Source: Diphasiastrum complanatum (taxonomy: Eukaryota > Streptophyta > Lycopodiopsida > Lycopodiales > Lycopodiaceae). Taken from it: a DNA stretch of 64,000 nt. The position numbers and the translations under genes are program-made. Position 1 is the stretch's first letter. Each line of letters begins with the position of its first letter. The notes under the pieces were generated by a model that had not been told where the DNA came from, ran no database searches, and was given only the letters and a program-made list of their open reading frames with translations. Shown piece after piece: positions 23,736 through 33,530 of the stretch. The stretch spans positions 1 to 64,000 of the forward strand of contig MU832550.1 of the NCBI GenBank assembly GCA_029204225.1, given 5' to 3'.

Positions 23736-24558
23736 TGTTGGGGGTATTCCCAACACAACGCGAGCATATATATAAATGCAATAATAAATGTGTTGCGAGG
23801 GCATGGCTTCCTATGCGTATAAGTCCATGGCCCAATGAGCACACAAGACAAATGTAAATAGAAATAATAGACTTAGGCCCTTTGTAATTAAAATAAAACT
23901 TGAGGCCCAAAGTCAAGTTAGAACTTAGAGTTTATTTTTTTAAAAGTTGGGTCCAATTTTGGACTCACATGAATCTTGTGATTTCTAATGTACTTTTTGT
24001 GGACCCTTGGATCTAGTTGGGTCCAAGATGAATGGATATGATCATTGTGAATATTAGCCAATAGGATTTGGGGCAAGGGCCTTCCCCATTTATAAAAAGG
24101 CACCATTTGTACTCTATTTTCATGCTTAATAGAGAGGAGGAGACTCTACCATTTGGGGAGCTCAAGCATCCTCAAGTGCTAATCACTCTTTGCTTATGAT
24201 TTTGTGATGATTTGTGTATTGTTTCCCATTTGCTATGTTCTTGGTTTATGCTAGTTAATGTTTTTCCATAAGAAATGATATTGAGCATTTGAGCTAACCT
24301 CCATCTCAAATCTCTCTTCCTCTTTGTCGCTTTCTCTCCCTCTCTCTTTTCTACTCTCTCTTCCCTTCACAAAATCATGATGAATGTTAGTTTAGTGGAG
24401 TAGAGTTAGGGGTGAGTAGTGTTAGTGGTGATAGAGTTAGAGGAAAAGTAGAGAACTATCTAAGAGTAGCATCTTTATATAGTTAGGCACCTATCCAACG
24501 TTCTAACCCTTGTTGATAGGTGGGAGGGCTACTACGACACGAGATTTTCCACCCTACA
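23736..24558 (+). repeat. gypsy G1 5' LTR, about 823 bp
   Basis: Runs from TGTTGGGGG to ACCCTACA and is followed one base later by a gypsy-type primer site. Related sequence occurs at 20641-21065 (minus) and 38310-38618 (plus). A pyrimidine-rich stretch (24330-24370) near the end is shared with the 38.4-kb copy. Confidence 0.75.
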
Positions 24559-24559
24559 G

Positions 24560-24577
24560 TGGCGCGATTGCTAGGGA
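24560..24577 (+). other. gypsy primer binding site
   Basis: TGGCGCGATTGCTAGGGA is close to the TGGCGCCGTTGCCGGGGA site used by plant Tat/Athila gypsy elements. Confidence 0.75.
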
Positions 24578-24841
24578 TGGAACAACATGATTCAAGTGAC
24601 CAAGTCTATAATGCCAAAATAAACTTTTATTTGCTTGAATAGAAGTATTGAGCGCTTGACTAGAGGCAGAAACGCAATGACTTAATATATACAAGTATTT
24701 TGGCCTCTTTCCAAGTGCTAGGATCTTGCCTATCCTATCAACTACTTTGCACTGATCACATTTGAATTCTACTTTATGTCCTAGATCTGCGATTCTGCAT
24801 GATTATGATACATGAGCATAGTGCTCTAAAAAACAAACACA

Positions 24842-25093
24842 TTATGTAGCAATGCTTTCTTGATTACAGATTGCAAGTTGGAGATGACATTGCAAGCACA
24901 CGAAAGCCTTTTCAGCCTTCAGCTTCCATCTGGTGATTGTTGCGTCGTCTGCTTCGGGTTTTCCTTTTGCACCTGTAACAATGTCATACAATTCTTTAGC
25001 CATTAGCACTGTTTTCATCTTAAATTTCCACAGATGGTAATTGGCTCCATCAAGCTTGTCCATGATAGGACTGGCTTTCCCTCGGGAATCCAT
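24842..25093 (-). pseudogene. copia C gag N-terminal fragment
   Basis: An 83-codon frame beginning MDSRGKASPIMDKLDGANYH, then LWKFKMKTVLMAKELYDIV. This is the opening of a copia gag (DUF4219/UBN2 type). It ends after 83 codons, where an internal deletion joins it to pre-integrase sequence. Confidence 0.8.
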
Positions 25094-25236
25094 GTGGAAG
25101 ATTAGTCTAGGTGATAGGAAAAATTATCAGTGACTTAAGTATGAAAATCTGGTGCAAAATTACAGAACAAGAAGACAATTACTCTATCGGCTAGTAGAGT
25201 CTTGTTACTGTGAAAGCTTAACAGGCTACAAAAATG

Positions 25237-25248
25237 GCTCTGATACCA
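25237..25248 (-). other. Primer binding site of copia C
   Basis: Exact complement of TGGTATCAGAGC, adjacent to the LTR start TGTTTGAG at 25249. Confidence 0.9.
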
Positions 25249-26411
25249 TGTTTGAGAAAAGAGGGGTGTGAGAAACGAAAATAGCCTGAAAAGAAACTAA
25301 TATGAAAAGAAACGGCCTCAAAACTCGAAAGAGAAATGAACTCAAATGGAAAGTGTTCGTGCATAGAGCGGAATGAGCTATCTCACTCTTTCCCTAAGCA
25401 TGACTACGCCTATTAGACACGAACAGAACGTTAGATATAGAAATCATGTTTGATCTAATTATGTAGCCAAACATTAAGCAACAAAACATCAGAAAGATAA
25501 ATTATCAGTCGCGAATTTTTTACGAAGCGCTAGACTGAGCTCAACTGAGAATCAGTCGCGAACAGCTAGGTTGATAATAATTCGTGACAAACAGACTACT
25601 AGATTAAGCAATAACAAAGTCAGACATAATGTAGAAAAGCATTGAAAAATTGACACAAATCTGAACGCAAAACAAACAGAACTGTATCAGATTAAGTATA
25701 GCAAAATATACATTTCAATAATACAAGTGAGCACAAGACGATAACGGACGAAACCACGTGCTTCACAAAGCTAATCCAATCTGTAAAAAAGAATAAACCT
25801 ATTATGACAATACAAAGAATCGATGCGTGAAAGCGTCTACTTCGTCTATCTCTGATAAGCTTCTGATGCTTGCTATATTTTTTTCACACATTGAATACGC
25901 AGATGGTATCCAATATATATACATAATGTTATAGGTGTGCAGATGAAGAAAGTACAAAGTGGATGTGTTGTCTGTGGGAGATCGTGGGTGGCTGCTGTCG
26001 TTGTCAAATCTGTTTGCACAGTTGCATGGGATGAGCGTGAGAAGGCTGCGACGTTAGTCTTTCACTGAAATGAACGTCGGTGAAGATGCAAAAAATGCGA
26101 CGCTATGACAAATGCCTAAGATTTGATCTATAAGGTGCCTTCGCTTTTTTATAAGGGCACGTATTGCAATTGTAGGGAAGTGTCGTCTTTTTTGCCTGTC
26201 ACAAATCACATGTAAAAATACAGTGTCACGTTTTTTGCCTTTTTTGCCTGTGGAAATTTACTTGTATTTATGTAGACAGTCGCGTTTTATTCGTTTGTCT
26301 TATTTTACATGTAAATATACAGACTGTGCGACAACATGAGTGAAAATGCAGCAACATGAATGGAGGCAGATTAACATAGGATTTAGAAGAGTAAAGGAGA
26401 TAAATACAACA
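25249..26411 (-). repeat. copia C 5' LTR, about 1160 bp
   Basis: Starts TGTTTGAG and is proposed to end at TACAACA (26411), where gypsy polymerase sequence begins soon after. The outer part shares motifs (GTGTCACGTTTTTTGCC, TTTTGCCTGTGGAAA) with the copia A LTR, so the families are related. Confidence 0.6.
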
Positions 26412-28240
26412 ACTCTGATCACTTATCCAATTTGAAAAAGGTGCTGAAGAAATGCCGCGAATATCAAATATCCTTGAACCCAGAGAAGTGTCAGTTTTGG
26501 GTGGCACATGGCCTAATTCTTGGCCATATAGTATCCAGACATAGGATCGCCATGGACCTGTCAAAGATAAGGATCATTATCGATCTGCCACTGCCAGGAA
26601 TGATGCACGGAGTCTATACTTTCATGGGTCACGCTAACTACTACCGAATCTTCATTTTAGACTTTATGGAGTTAGCACGACCAATATACAAGCTCACAAC
26701 GGAACCACATTGGACGGAGGAAGCCCTACAGGCTTTCCAGAAACTTAAAGATGCATTGGTCTTAGCACCAATATTACGCCCACCCAATTGGTCTATAGAG
26801 TTTCATGTGCATAGGGATGCATCGAAGTATGCAGTGGGAGCAGTCTTAACCCAGCCAGGAGAACACAAAAAGGATTTTCCAATCCGATTTGCTACCCGAC
26901 AGCTCAGTGATTCAGAGATAAATTATTCGACAACAGAGCGAGAGACACTGGCTATGATTTACATGGTTAAGAAATTTTGACATTATTTGATGGCCACACA
27001 TTTTGCTTTTTATACAGACCATCAACCCTTGCTATACCTTGTTAATAAAACTTGCAACATAGGGAGAATCACTCGTTGGTTACTCCTGTTGTTGGAGTTT
27101 GATTTTCGGATAGTGGTTTGCAAGAGAAAGTAGCATTATATGGTAGATCATGTGTCGCGAATCAAAGGGAAGGAAACTGTAACCCTACCTGATGATGAGC
27201 TACCTGACGTTGCATTGTTTTACATTGACACTATACTAGAATGGGCCGCAGATATAGTTGAATATTTAATATAGGACCAACCGAATAAATCTTTACCCAA
27301 GGTGGAACAGCGGAAACTGATACTAAAAGTGAGACCTTATCAATTGATTGCCAGCCAATTATATCGAAGAGGACCAGATGGTATTCTTCGAAGGTGTATT
27401 CGTCCACACGAGGCCACCCAAATTATTTCAATTTCACATGAAGACATGGGTGGTGGTCATTTTGCATCCGACATTACAGTTCGCAAGATCTTGCAATCTG
27501 GGTGCTGGTGGCCAACGATTCATAAAGATACAGATGAATACTTGAAGAAGTGTGATGTGTGCCAGAGAGCTAGGAGACCAACAATGCGAACTATGATCTT
27601 TTACATCCAGTTCTAGCTCAAGCGCCATTCGAAAAGTGGGGATTGGACTATATTGGTCCTATCCATCCTACCGCAAGAGTTCACAAGCGCGATATATTAT
27701 CATGGCCACAAATTATCTCACCAAATGGGTAGAAGCCAAGGTAGTGTGAACAGCTGACGCTCGAACAACTGCCAAGTTTCTGTATGAAAATATAATTGTG
27801 CACTTCTCGGATGCTCGGTGGAGATAGTCATCGATCGTGGAAGCCATTTCATCAATGAGACCATCAAGGTCCTCTTGGAGGAATTCTTTGTGATCCATAG
27901 ATTCAGCATGCCTTATTATTCTCACGGTAATAGGCAGCATCCAATAAGGTCTTGTGTAGCATTATCACAAAAATAGTTCAAGCTAGCAGACCTGATTGGG
28001 AGCACAAGTTACATGTTGCTCTGTGGGCATTCAGGACAACATACAAGGGAAGCACTAACTACACGCCATTTCAACTGGTCTATGGTCAAGATGCAATAAT
28101 GCCAGTGGAGTTTCTGGTACCTTCATTGAGAATTGCCACAACGCAACGCCTTGATGAATCCAAATCTCTACAATTATGCCATGAAGCATCACATAGTCAG
28201 ATCAAGCCAGATCCATCAAGATCCAGCAAAATCTGATTAG
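26412..28240 (+). pseudogene. gypsy G1 polymerase: RT end, RNase H, integrase
   Basis: Starts inside RT (SLNPEKCQFWV, GHIVSRHRIAMD), so the RT catalytic aspartates are lost. RNase H follows (HVHRDASKYAVGAVLTQ, then STTERETLAMI), with a stop at 26978. The integrase zinc domain is open from 27302 to 27616 (H..H..CDVCQRARRP). The core shows DYIGPIHP and VIDRGSHF and then WEHKLHVALWAFRTTYKGST with TPFQLVYGQDAIMPVEF. The order RT-RNase H-integrase is that of Ty3/gypsy. Several stops and frame changes make it inactive. Confidence 0.88.
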
Positions 28241-28560
28241 ATCCAAAAACATCCGACAAGATCCAAGTGGGATCTAGACCTAGATAAGATCAACTAGGCA
28301 GCAGATCATCAGATGACACCAATCAGCCTCCAAACTTGAGGATCAAAGACATCGATCTCAAAAAAAGTAGCAAAATGAAGACAAAAATCACTTAAATTGA
28401 TGGAACAGCTACCAATTTTTCATAAAAATTGTCACAGAGCTCTTCATAGTCAGATCTGACCTAGATGCAATAGTATACCAGTCCGCAAGAGTTAGGGATC
28501 AGATAATTTCAAAATATTACCAAAAAAAACACCAGAAAAGAGCACAGTCGCCACTACGTC
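28241..28560. other. Spacer between gypsy integrase and the 3' frame
   Basis: Contains a short run of related GATCCA(A/G) words at 28200-28270 (CCAGATCCATCAAGATCCAG and similar). No coding pattern. Confidence 0.5.
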
Positions 28561-28569
28561 TGTTCCCAT

Positions 28570-29659
28570 CATTCCCACGACCACTCACTTCCTCTACACC
28601 TTCCATTGGCATTCCTGTCTCGACTCCAGCCTCCATTACCATTGATTCTTCCATTTCCTTTGCACCACCACTACCATTGTTTCTACTTCACTTGCCGCCC
28701 CCTCTTGATTCCCGATTGTCCCCTGGAATCCTAGCATGGCTCAACCAAATCAACTTCTCACCTCCTACCTCTTCTTCATCTCCATCCATCTTTAACACCA
28801 CCCTCCAGTTTCCTTCCGTTCCTCCCATCTACTCATTTGAAAACCCCATTCTTGCACCTCTGCTACTCCCCTCACCCCTCCCACTTCACCTCTAAAGGAT
28901 ACTGAGGGTGACAAACCGTTGCCTGATGAAGCATTTGTGAAGCAAACATATGTCGCCTCACCTCTTCGTGTTGATCCCACCGCACCTGAGGGCATGACGC
29001 CGCAAGGAACATTAATTGAATATGATGATATGGGCGTGCAAATCACTCGGACGACACCACATGCAGCCCCAGCGAGAACCACACTACTGGCTGCTCCCAC
29101 AAATTTCACAACGGCCTGGGCACCTTTATCCAAGACACGGTAGCGGCCAAAACCTCTTTGGACAGCCACGTGTTGGAGTTGGCCACAAATAACACAAAGC
29201 TGCAAGCCGATATCCTACAACTCCAACAAGACCTACAAATAGCTCAACAACACGAGTTGGAAGGACAAAAGGAGATTTTGAAGCTGCAACAACATGAAGA
29301 TAGTCTGCACCAGTACATCCAAAGCCTCTTCAAAATAGCAACAGACGCTTCTACGAAAGTCCAGGAGCTTCAAACCCCCAATGGCTCGCCCCCCTCCAAG
29401 CACAACTGTAAATCTATGAAACGAAAAATGCTCGCCTGGGAGCGGAGGTGCAAGCCTTACAACAAGAAAAGGCCACATGGTTAGCTCAACCAGCACCTGT
29501 CCCAATCGGCCTCTTACACAAGCAGGAATGGACCTCTATCGGCAGCAGGTGCAGGTCTATAGCCAAACGTTGAACAACTATCAGACTGATTTTGACCGCT
29601 ACCGCCCAAGTGCCAACCAAGAGATGGCCCAGACAAAGCATGCCCTCAAGGCATGTTAG
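28570..29659 (+). pseudogene. gypsy 3' extra frame: proline-rich plus coiled coil
   Basis: The N-terminal part is Pro/Ser-rich (28570-28890), then an acidic segment (28919-29143) with TAPEGMTPQGTLIEYDD, then a long coiled coil (29158-29484, ELATNNTKLQADILQLQQDL), then a Tyr/Gln-rich tail (QQVQVYSQTLNNYQTDF) ending at a TAG at 29657. Successive segments are in different frames, so the gene is broken at two or three points. It sits 3' of gypsy integrase, where Tat/Athila-type elements carry additional genes. The function is unknown; a structural or envelope-position protein is only inference. Confidence 0.6.
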
Positions 29660-31141
29660 AGAAAGGAGGCCAAAGAAGAGGATGATGCATCAAGCTCAAA
29701 GGACAAGTCAAAGCAAAAATGCTTCTTTTGTGGAAGGAAGGGGCATTATGCATCTGAATGCTACAAGAGGCTAAGAGCACAAGTGGAGGAGGACAAACAA
29801 GGAAACCTTGCAAAGGAGGAGGAGGAGGATGAAGTAGATGTATTATTGATGGCATCTACATCCTCACCAACAAGCAATGGCAATTCAAGAGACAATTGGT
29901 GGATCGACAGTGGGGCTAGCTCCCACGTGTCTTGTGAAAAGGACTTTTTCTCAACCTTACACTCTTTCAATGATGCTAAAAAGTTTGTCTTTACTGTAAA
30001 TGATGAAGAGTGTAGGATAGATGGTGTTGGCACCATCTCTTTGTATCTAGAATCCTCAAAATGCATGGATCTAGAAAATGTCCTTTATGTACCGTCAATC
30101 ACCAAGAATATGCTTAGTGTTGGTCTACTATTAGAAAGTGGTTTGGATGTCCACTTTAAGCATGGTGTTTGCTTCATCTTGAAGAATGATGTTTGCATTG
30201 CAAAGGGATTTAAACATGGAAGATTGTTTAAGTTGGAAGCTAGTGTTGCTTTTGAAAGAATGAGCTTGGCAAAGGAGGAGATCACTCAAGAGGAGATCTT
30301 GGCAAAGTGTGATCTTGCTTGCATTGAGGAGGAGCATCAAAAGGAGGAAGATCTTGAGGATCGGCCTCAAAGCATGAGAGTTCCAAGGGAGTCCTCAATG
30401 ACAATGTCCGAGTCATCAAATTGCATGCAAATTGTCCATTCAAGTGTGCATCTTGCAAGGGTGGTGAGCATTGGAGAGTCTACTATCTTTGAATACTTTT
30501 TGGAAAGTATTAGTAGACATGAGGTGACTTGTTTCTTACCTTTAAGATTTATGGTGTTTATTACTTTGTATGACAAGACAATGAAATGGGATGCTTTGAA
30601 ATCTACATTTGTTGTTGATAAAGCAATTTCATTGGATAAGTATTTTTGTAATAGTTTGAATAGTGTCATAAAAGATGAAACATCATTTGTATTGGAAATC
30701 TTTGGGTCCACATGCTTTGAGCATGATCATTCCAATGTAAGCACCAAATATTATCCTATTTCAATGATAGGAATAATGGTAGTGTTTTGCTCTTCAAGTA
30801 GAGATTGTAGAATCTACTTGTTTTCAACCAAAGAATTTGTCAATGGTGGAAATGTGATCATTCAAGAGTGGAAGATTTGTAAACTTGAAGAAGCACCTTT
30901 GGATCAACACATTATTCAATTCATTGATGTTTTGGAGTCAAGTCAAGTGGAGGAGCAAGCTCAAGACCCAAGGACTCCAAGAAGAACTTTGAGTATCAAG
31001 ATGGAGCCATCTAGGCTCAATCATATGGATCAAGCAAGACAAGTTGTCTTTGGCAACATTATTTATGCACTTAATATTTTAATTGATGTATCTTCAAGTG
31101 CACAAAATGCCTTGGAATCCATGGCTTGGCATGATGTTTAG
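29660..31141 (+). CDS. copia B gag C-terminus, protease and unidentified domain
   Basis: One uninterrupted frame of about 493 codons. Near residue 21 is a CCHC knuckle (CFFCGRKGHYASEC), followed by an acidic stretch and the protease motif WWIDSGASSHVSC (about residues 80-92), with ENVLYVPSITKNMLSVG as in the end of copia protease. After GFKHGRLFKLE the expected integrase does not follow. Instead there are about 350 residues I do not recognise, with a Glu-rich start (KEEITQEEILAKCDLACIEE) and Cys/Phe-rich middle parts. Near the end DPRTPRRTLSIKMEPSR looks like the usual integrase-RT linker. There is no stop anywhere, so the region may be maintained or simply young. It has no start codon of its own; the start lies in the displaced 5' half. 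Confidence 0.75.
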   Translation, partial: RKEAKEEDDASSSKDKSKQKCFFCGRKGHYASECYKRLRAQVEEDKQGNLAKEEEEDEVDVLLMASTSSPTSNGNSRDNWWIDSGASSHVSCEKDFFSTLHSFNDAKKFVFTVNDEECRIDGVGTISLYLESSKCMDLENVLYVPSITKNMLSVGLLLESGLDVHFKHGVCFILKNDVCIAKGFKHGRLFKLEASVAFERMSLAKEEITQEEILAKCDLACIEEEHQKEEDLEDRPQSMRVPRESSMTMSESSNCMQIVHSSVHLARVVSIGESTIFEYFLESISRHEVTCFLPLRFMVFITLYDKTMKWDALKSTFVVDKAISLDKYFCNSLNSVIKDETSFVLEIFGSTCFEHDHSNVSTKYYPISMIGIMVVFCSSSRDCRIYLFSTKEFVNGGNVIIQEWKICKLEEAPLDQHIIQFIDVLESSQVEEQAQDPRTPRRTLSIKMEPSRLNHMDQARQVVFGNIIYALNILIDVSSSAQNALESMAWHDV

Positions 31142-31340
31142 TTTTGAAGTGTGCTACATGTATATAGACACATTTATGGAACATCTTGTAAGGGATCCTC
31201 TAAGAGGTGGTGAAAGATCCTTCATGGACATCATTCTCTATTGGAGTCTCAAAAGTTCCTTCTTTGTAGCTGGATTTTTTAGACACTTCTAAAAGCTTTC
31301 ATTGATCTATCAAGAGAGTTGTAAATAGATCAAGCTAAAT
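31142..31340 (+). other. 3' leader of copia B
   Basis: A short stretch between the stop at 31141 and the purine tract. A 69-codon overlapping frame (31083-31292) is present without recognised motifs. Confidence 0.4.
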
Positions 31341-31351
31341 TTGAGGAGGAG
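31341..31351 (+). other. Polypurine tract of copia B
   Basis: TTGAGGAGGAG directly abuts the LTR start TGTGAAG at 31352. Confidence 0.8.
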
Positions 31352-32049
31352 TGTGAAGAATTGCCAAAAATTGGCAAATCTAGCTTGATCAAAAACCATG
31401 TAGAATAGTGTAAATTGTGTACACAAGTGGGTCCCACACATGTGAGGCCATGATTCCACGTGGGAAACCCATCCTAATGGTTAGGTCAAGTCAAGAGAGT
31501 TGGTCATGTCTATTTGGTGGTCATCCCTACTTTATAGGACCTACACCTAAGTTTAAGGTGAAAATTTGACCAACTAGCTACCTACCAAGCATAACTCTAG
31601 GAAATAGACTAGGGTGTCATTTTAGGTCAAGTAGAGTGAGTTAACTTCCTTATTACATGTTGGAAATCCACCTAACTTCAAGAAGGAAGTCGAATTTGCT
31701 ATGTATTCCCTCTCTCCATAGTGAGAAGATAGAAAATTTTTGGAGCTCATTGGCAATCTCAAGCTAGTTCACTATGTACATTGAGTTTTTGTGATCCAAA
31801 TGAAACCAAATCAATTTCTACTTGTTTCTCAGGTTAAAGGCCGTACTACAGCCTGTAGTACACACGTGTGGGCTCGGATTTCAATGTTTATCAATGCTTT
31901 TGATTGTTAATGCTTGTTGTTTGTCAAATTGCCAATCTAGATCAACTTTTTTGTGTCTAGTTTTTTGATAGATTGTTAAGCAAGCATCCAATCACTCTTG
32001 TGGATCTTTTGTAGATCCATTTATGGTCCTAAAGTACAGTACTTTCACA
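31352..32049 (+). repeat. copia B 3' LTR, 698 bp
   Basis: Starts TGTGAAGAATTGCC and ends ACTTTCACA. Nearly identical to the inverted LTR at 22442-23142. Confidence 0.95.
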
Positions 32050-32054
32050 GTTTC
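32050..32054 (+). other. Target-site duplication of copia B (outer flank of 3' LTR)
   Basis: GTTTC, matching GAAAC (reverse complement) beyond the other LTR. Confidence 0.8.
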
Positions 32055-33530
32055 CTCCTAGACCTAGCCCCAATAATATTTTCCTTGATATTGAAAACGT
32101 TCTAAAATACATTATTCAATTCTATAAACTAGACGAACATCAAGTAAATGGAAAGATCATTATTGTAATAAAATTAGATGAATATGAAATCATCAAGGCT
32201 CAGAAGTTGGAACGAGTGAATGTCACTTTGATGAACAAAAATTTCAAATACAAATGATCGAACGTTTAGTGTTCAATCAAAAAATTATATATGTTGGTTG
32301 GCGGCATTCCAGGTATAGATTTCTATTTTCATTTAGAATATCTTTATTAACAATTCATACCTTGCTAGTTTTTATTGACATGTCATGCATTACTTGTTTC
32401 TCTATAGGTCTTGAAAGAGGACCATAAGATACTTTCATGGATATTTTCAAGAACAAATTATGGCGAGATTATAAGGAGACATTTGGAGGGTGAAAAATTT
32501 ACAATAAAAAACCATGGAAGTTTTCAAATTCAATGGCACCTTGCAGGGGATTTGAAAACATTAAGATGTATGTATAATGTCTCTCATGGGACAACATCAA
32601 AGCATCCATGTCTTTATTGCATGAAGGATTGCTAGAATATGAATTAGGGACGATCAACAAACATTGGCCCAACACGAGAAGCTGAAGATCCAAATATGAA
32701 AAGTGTTCTGCCAATTCCATTAAAATATGTTCACATATGCACATTGCATGCTGAGGTTCGTATTATTGAAAAACTTATTTACCTGCATATTCTACTAGCA
32801 CGGAATCTGTGGCTAAAGCAGCAATTAGGAGGTTGGAAATAGTTCTGTCAAATGCAGGACTACATAAAGGGAATGTCACGATTGAAAAAAGTGACAGACT
32901 CTCTGAGAAAGCCATCAATTGGAGGTGCTAAAGCAAGAAGATTCTTATCCAATCACACATTATACGAAATTTGGAGAGAAATTGTTCAAGCCACACGAAC
33001 ACTAGAAGGATGTAATCGAGTGAAAAAGGGACAAGTGTGGAACAACTTAGACAAACTCATAGGTGTTATCAGGAAAGAAAACCTATCATCAGAAGATATG
33101 AGGACTTTGCAAAATCATTGCACCACATTTGTAAAATCTGTACATGATTGTTGGGGGAAAGAAGACATTACTCATTACATGGTGCTAATCTATATCATTA
33201 TTTGGTACTTTTCTCATTCAGGCTTATATTTTTTTCTATTGATGTAACTAATCAAAACTATTGTTTGCAGCACATCCTTCTTCATCATGCAACTTATTTT
33301 CCAAAGGAATATGGGAGCTTAAGTATTCGGTCATCAGAAGGCATGGAAAAATCTCATTGGCAAGCAAGGGGAGCATTTCATAGAGCAACAAACCATGGAG
33401 GACACAATTCAAGAAATAAAAAAAATTTAGTTCAACTTTTTCAGTGGTTTTATAGAAGAGCACAATTTAAATATCAAGCTAAAAACTTGCCAAGTATTAC
33501 GATATTCGAAAAGCATTCAAATTGAATACA
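32055..33530 (+). pseudogene. Unclassified transposon protein, C-terminal part, spliced and broken
   Basis: Segments in order: NNIFLDIENVLKYIIQFYKL (from about 32080), DEHQVNGKIIIVIKLDEYEI, a frame change near 32235, an intron at about 32313-32407 (GTATAG..CTATAG), then EGEKFTIKNHG and HLAGDLKTLRC ending in HPCLYC (32540-32625). A stop follows, then KARRFLSNHTLYEIW (32852-33170), a probable intron (33190-33265) and YGSLSIRSSEGMEKSHWQAR (33270-33525). The 'G-D-x-K-x-L' step before a CxxC pair is a layout I associate with uncharacterised transposon proteins of animals and fungi. That memory is imprecise and no superfamily name is claimed. Stops make it inactive. Copia B inserted into its upstream part. 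Confidence 0.5.

Larger units (their letters stand above)
24594..26411 (-). mobile_element. copia C, truncated, inserted in the gypsy element
   Basis: Minus-strand order: LTR (25249-26411), primer site (25237-25248), gag N-terminal frame (25093-24842) and a pre-integrase fragment (about 24780-24594, with YLYILSHC and WHYRLGHLN). Gag C-terminal part and protease are deleted between the last two, and everything after pre-integrase is missing. It separates the gypsy primer site from the gypsy polymerase. The same family occurs at 46.5-47.7 kb. Confidence 0.75.
29660..32049 (+). mobile_element. copia B, 3' half: gag end, protease, unknown region, LTR
   Basis: Begins inside gag just before the zinc knuckle and runs to the end of a 698-bp LTR. 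A purine tract (31341-31351) precedes the LTR. Integrase, RT and RNase H are absent. With the inverted half at 21.07-23.14 kb it forms one insertion flanked by GTTTC. Confidence 0.88.

Noticed and set aside
30085-30711. Minus-strand frames over the copia B long frame
   Set aside because: The plus strand carries the zinc knuckle and protease in one 493-codon frame.
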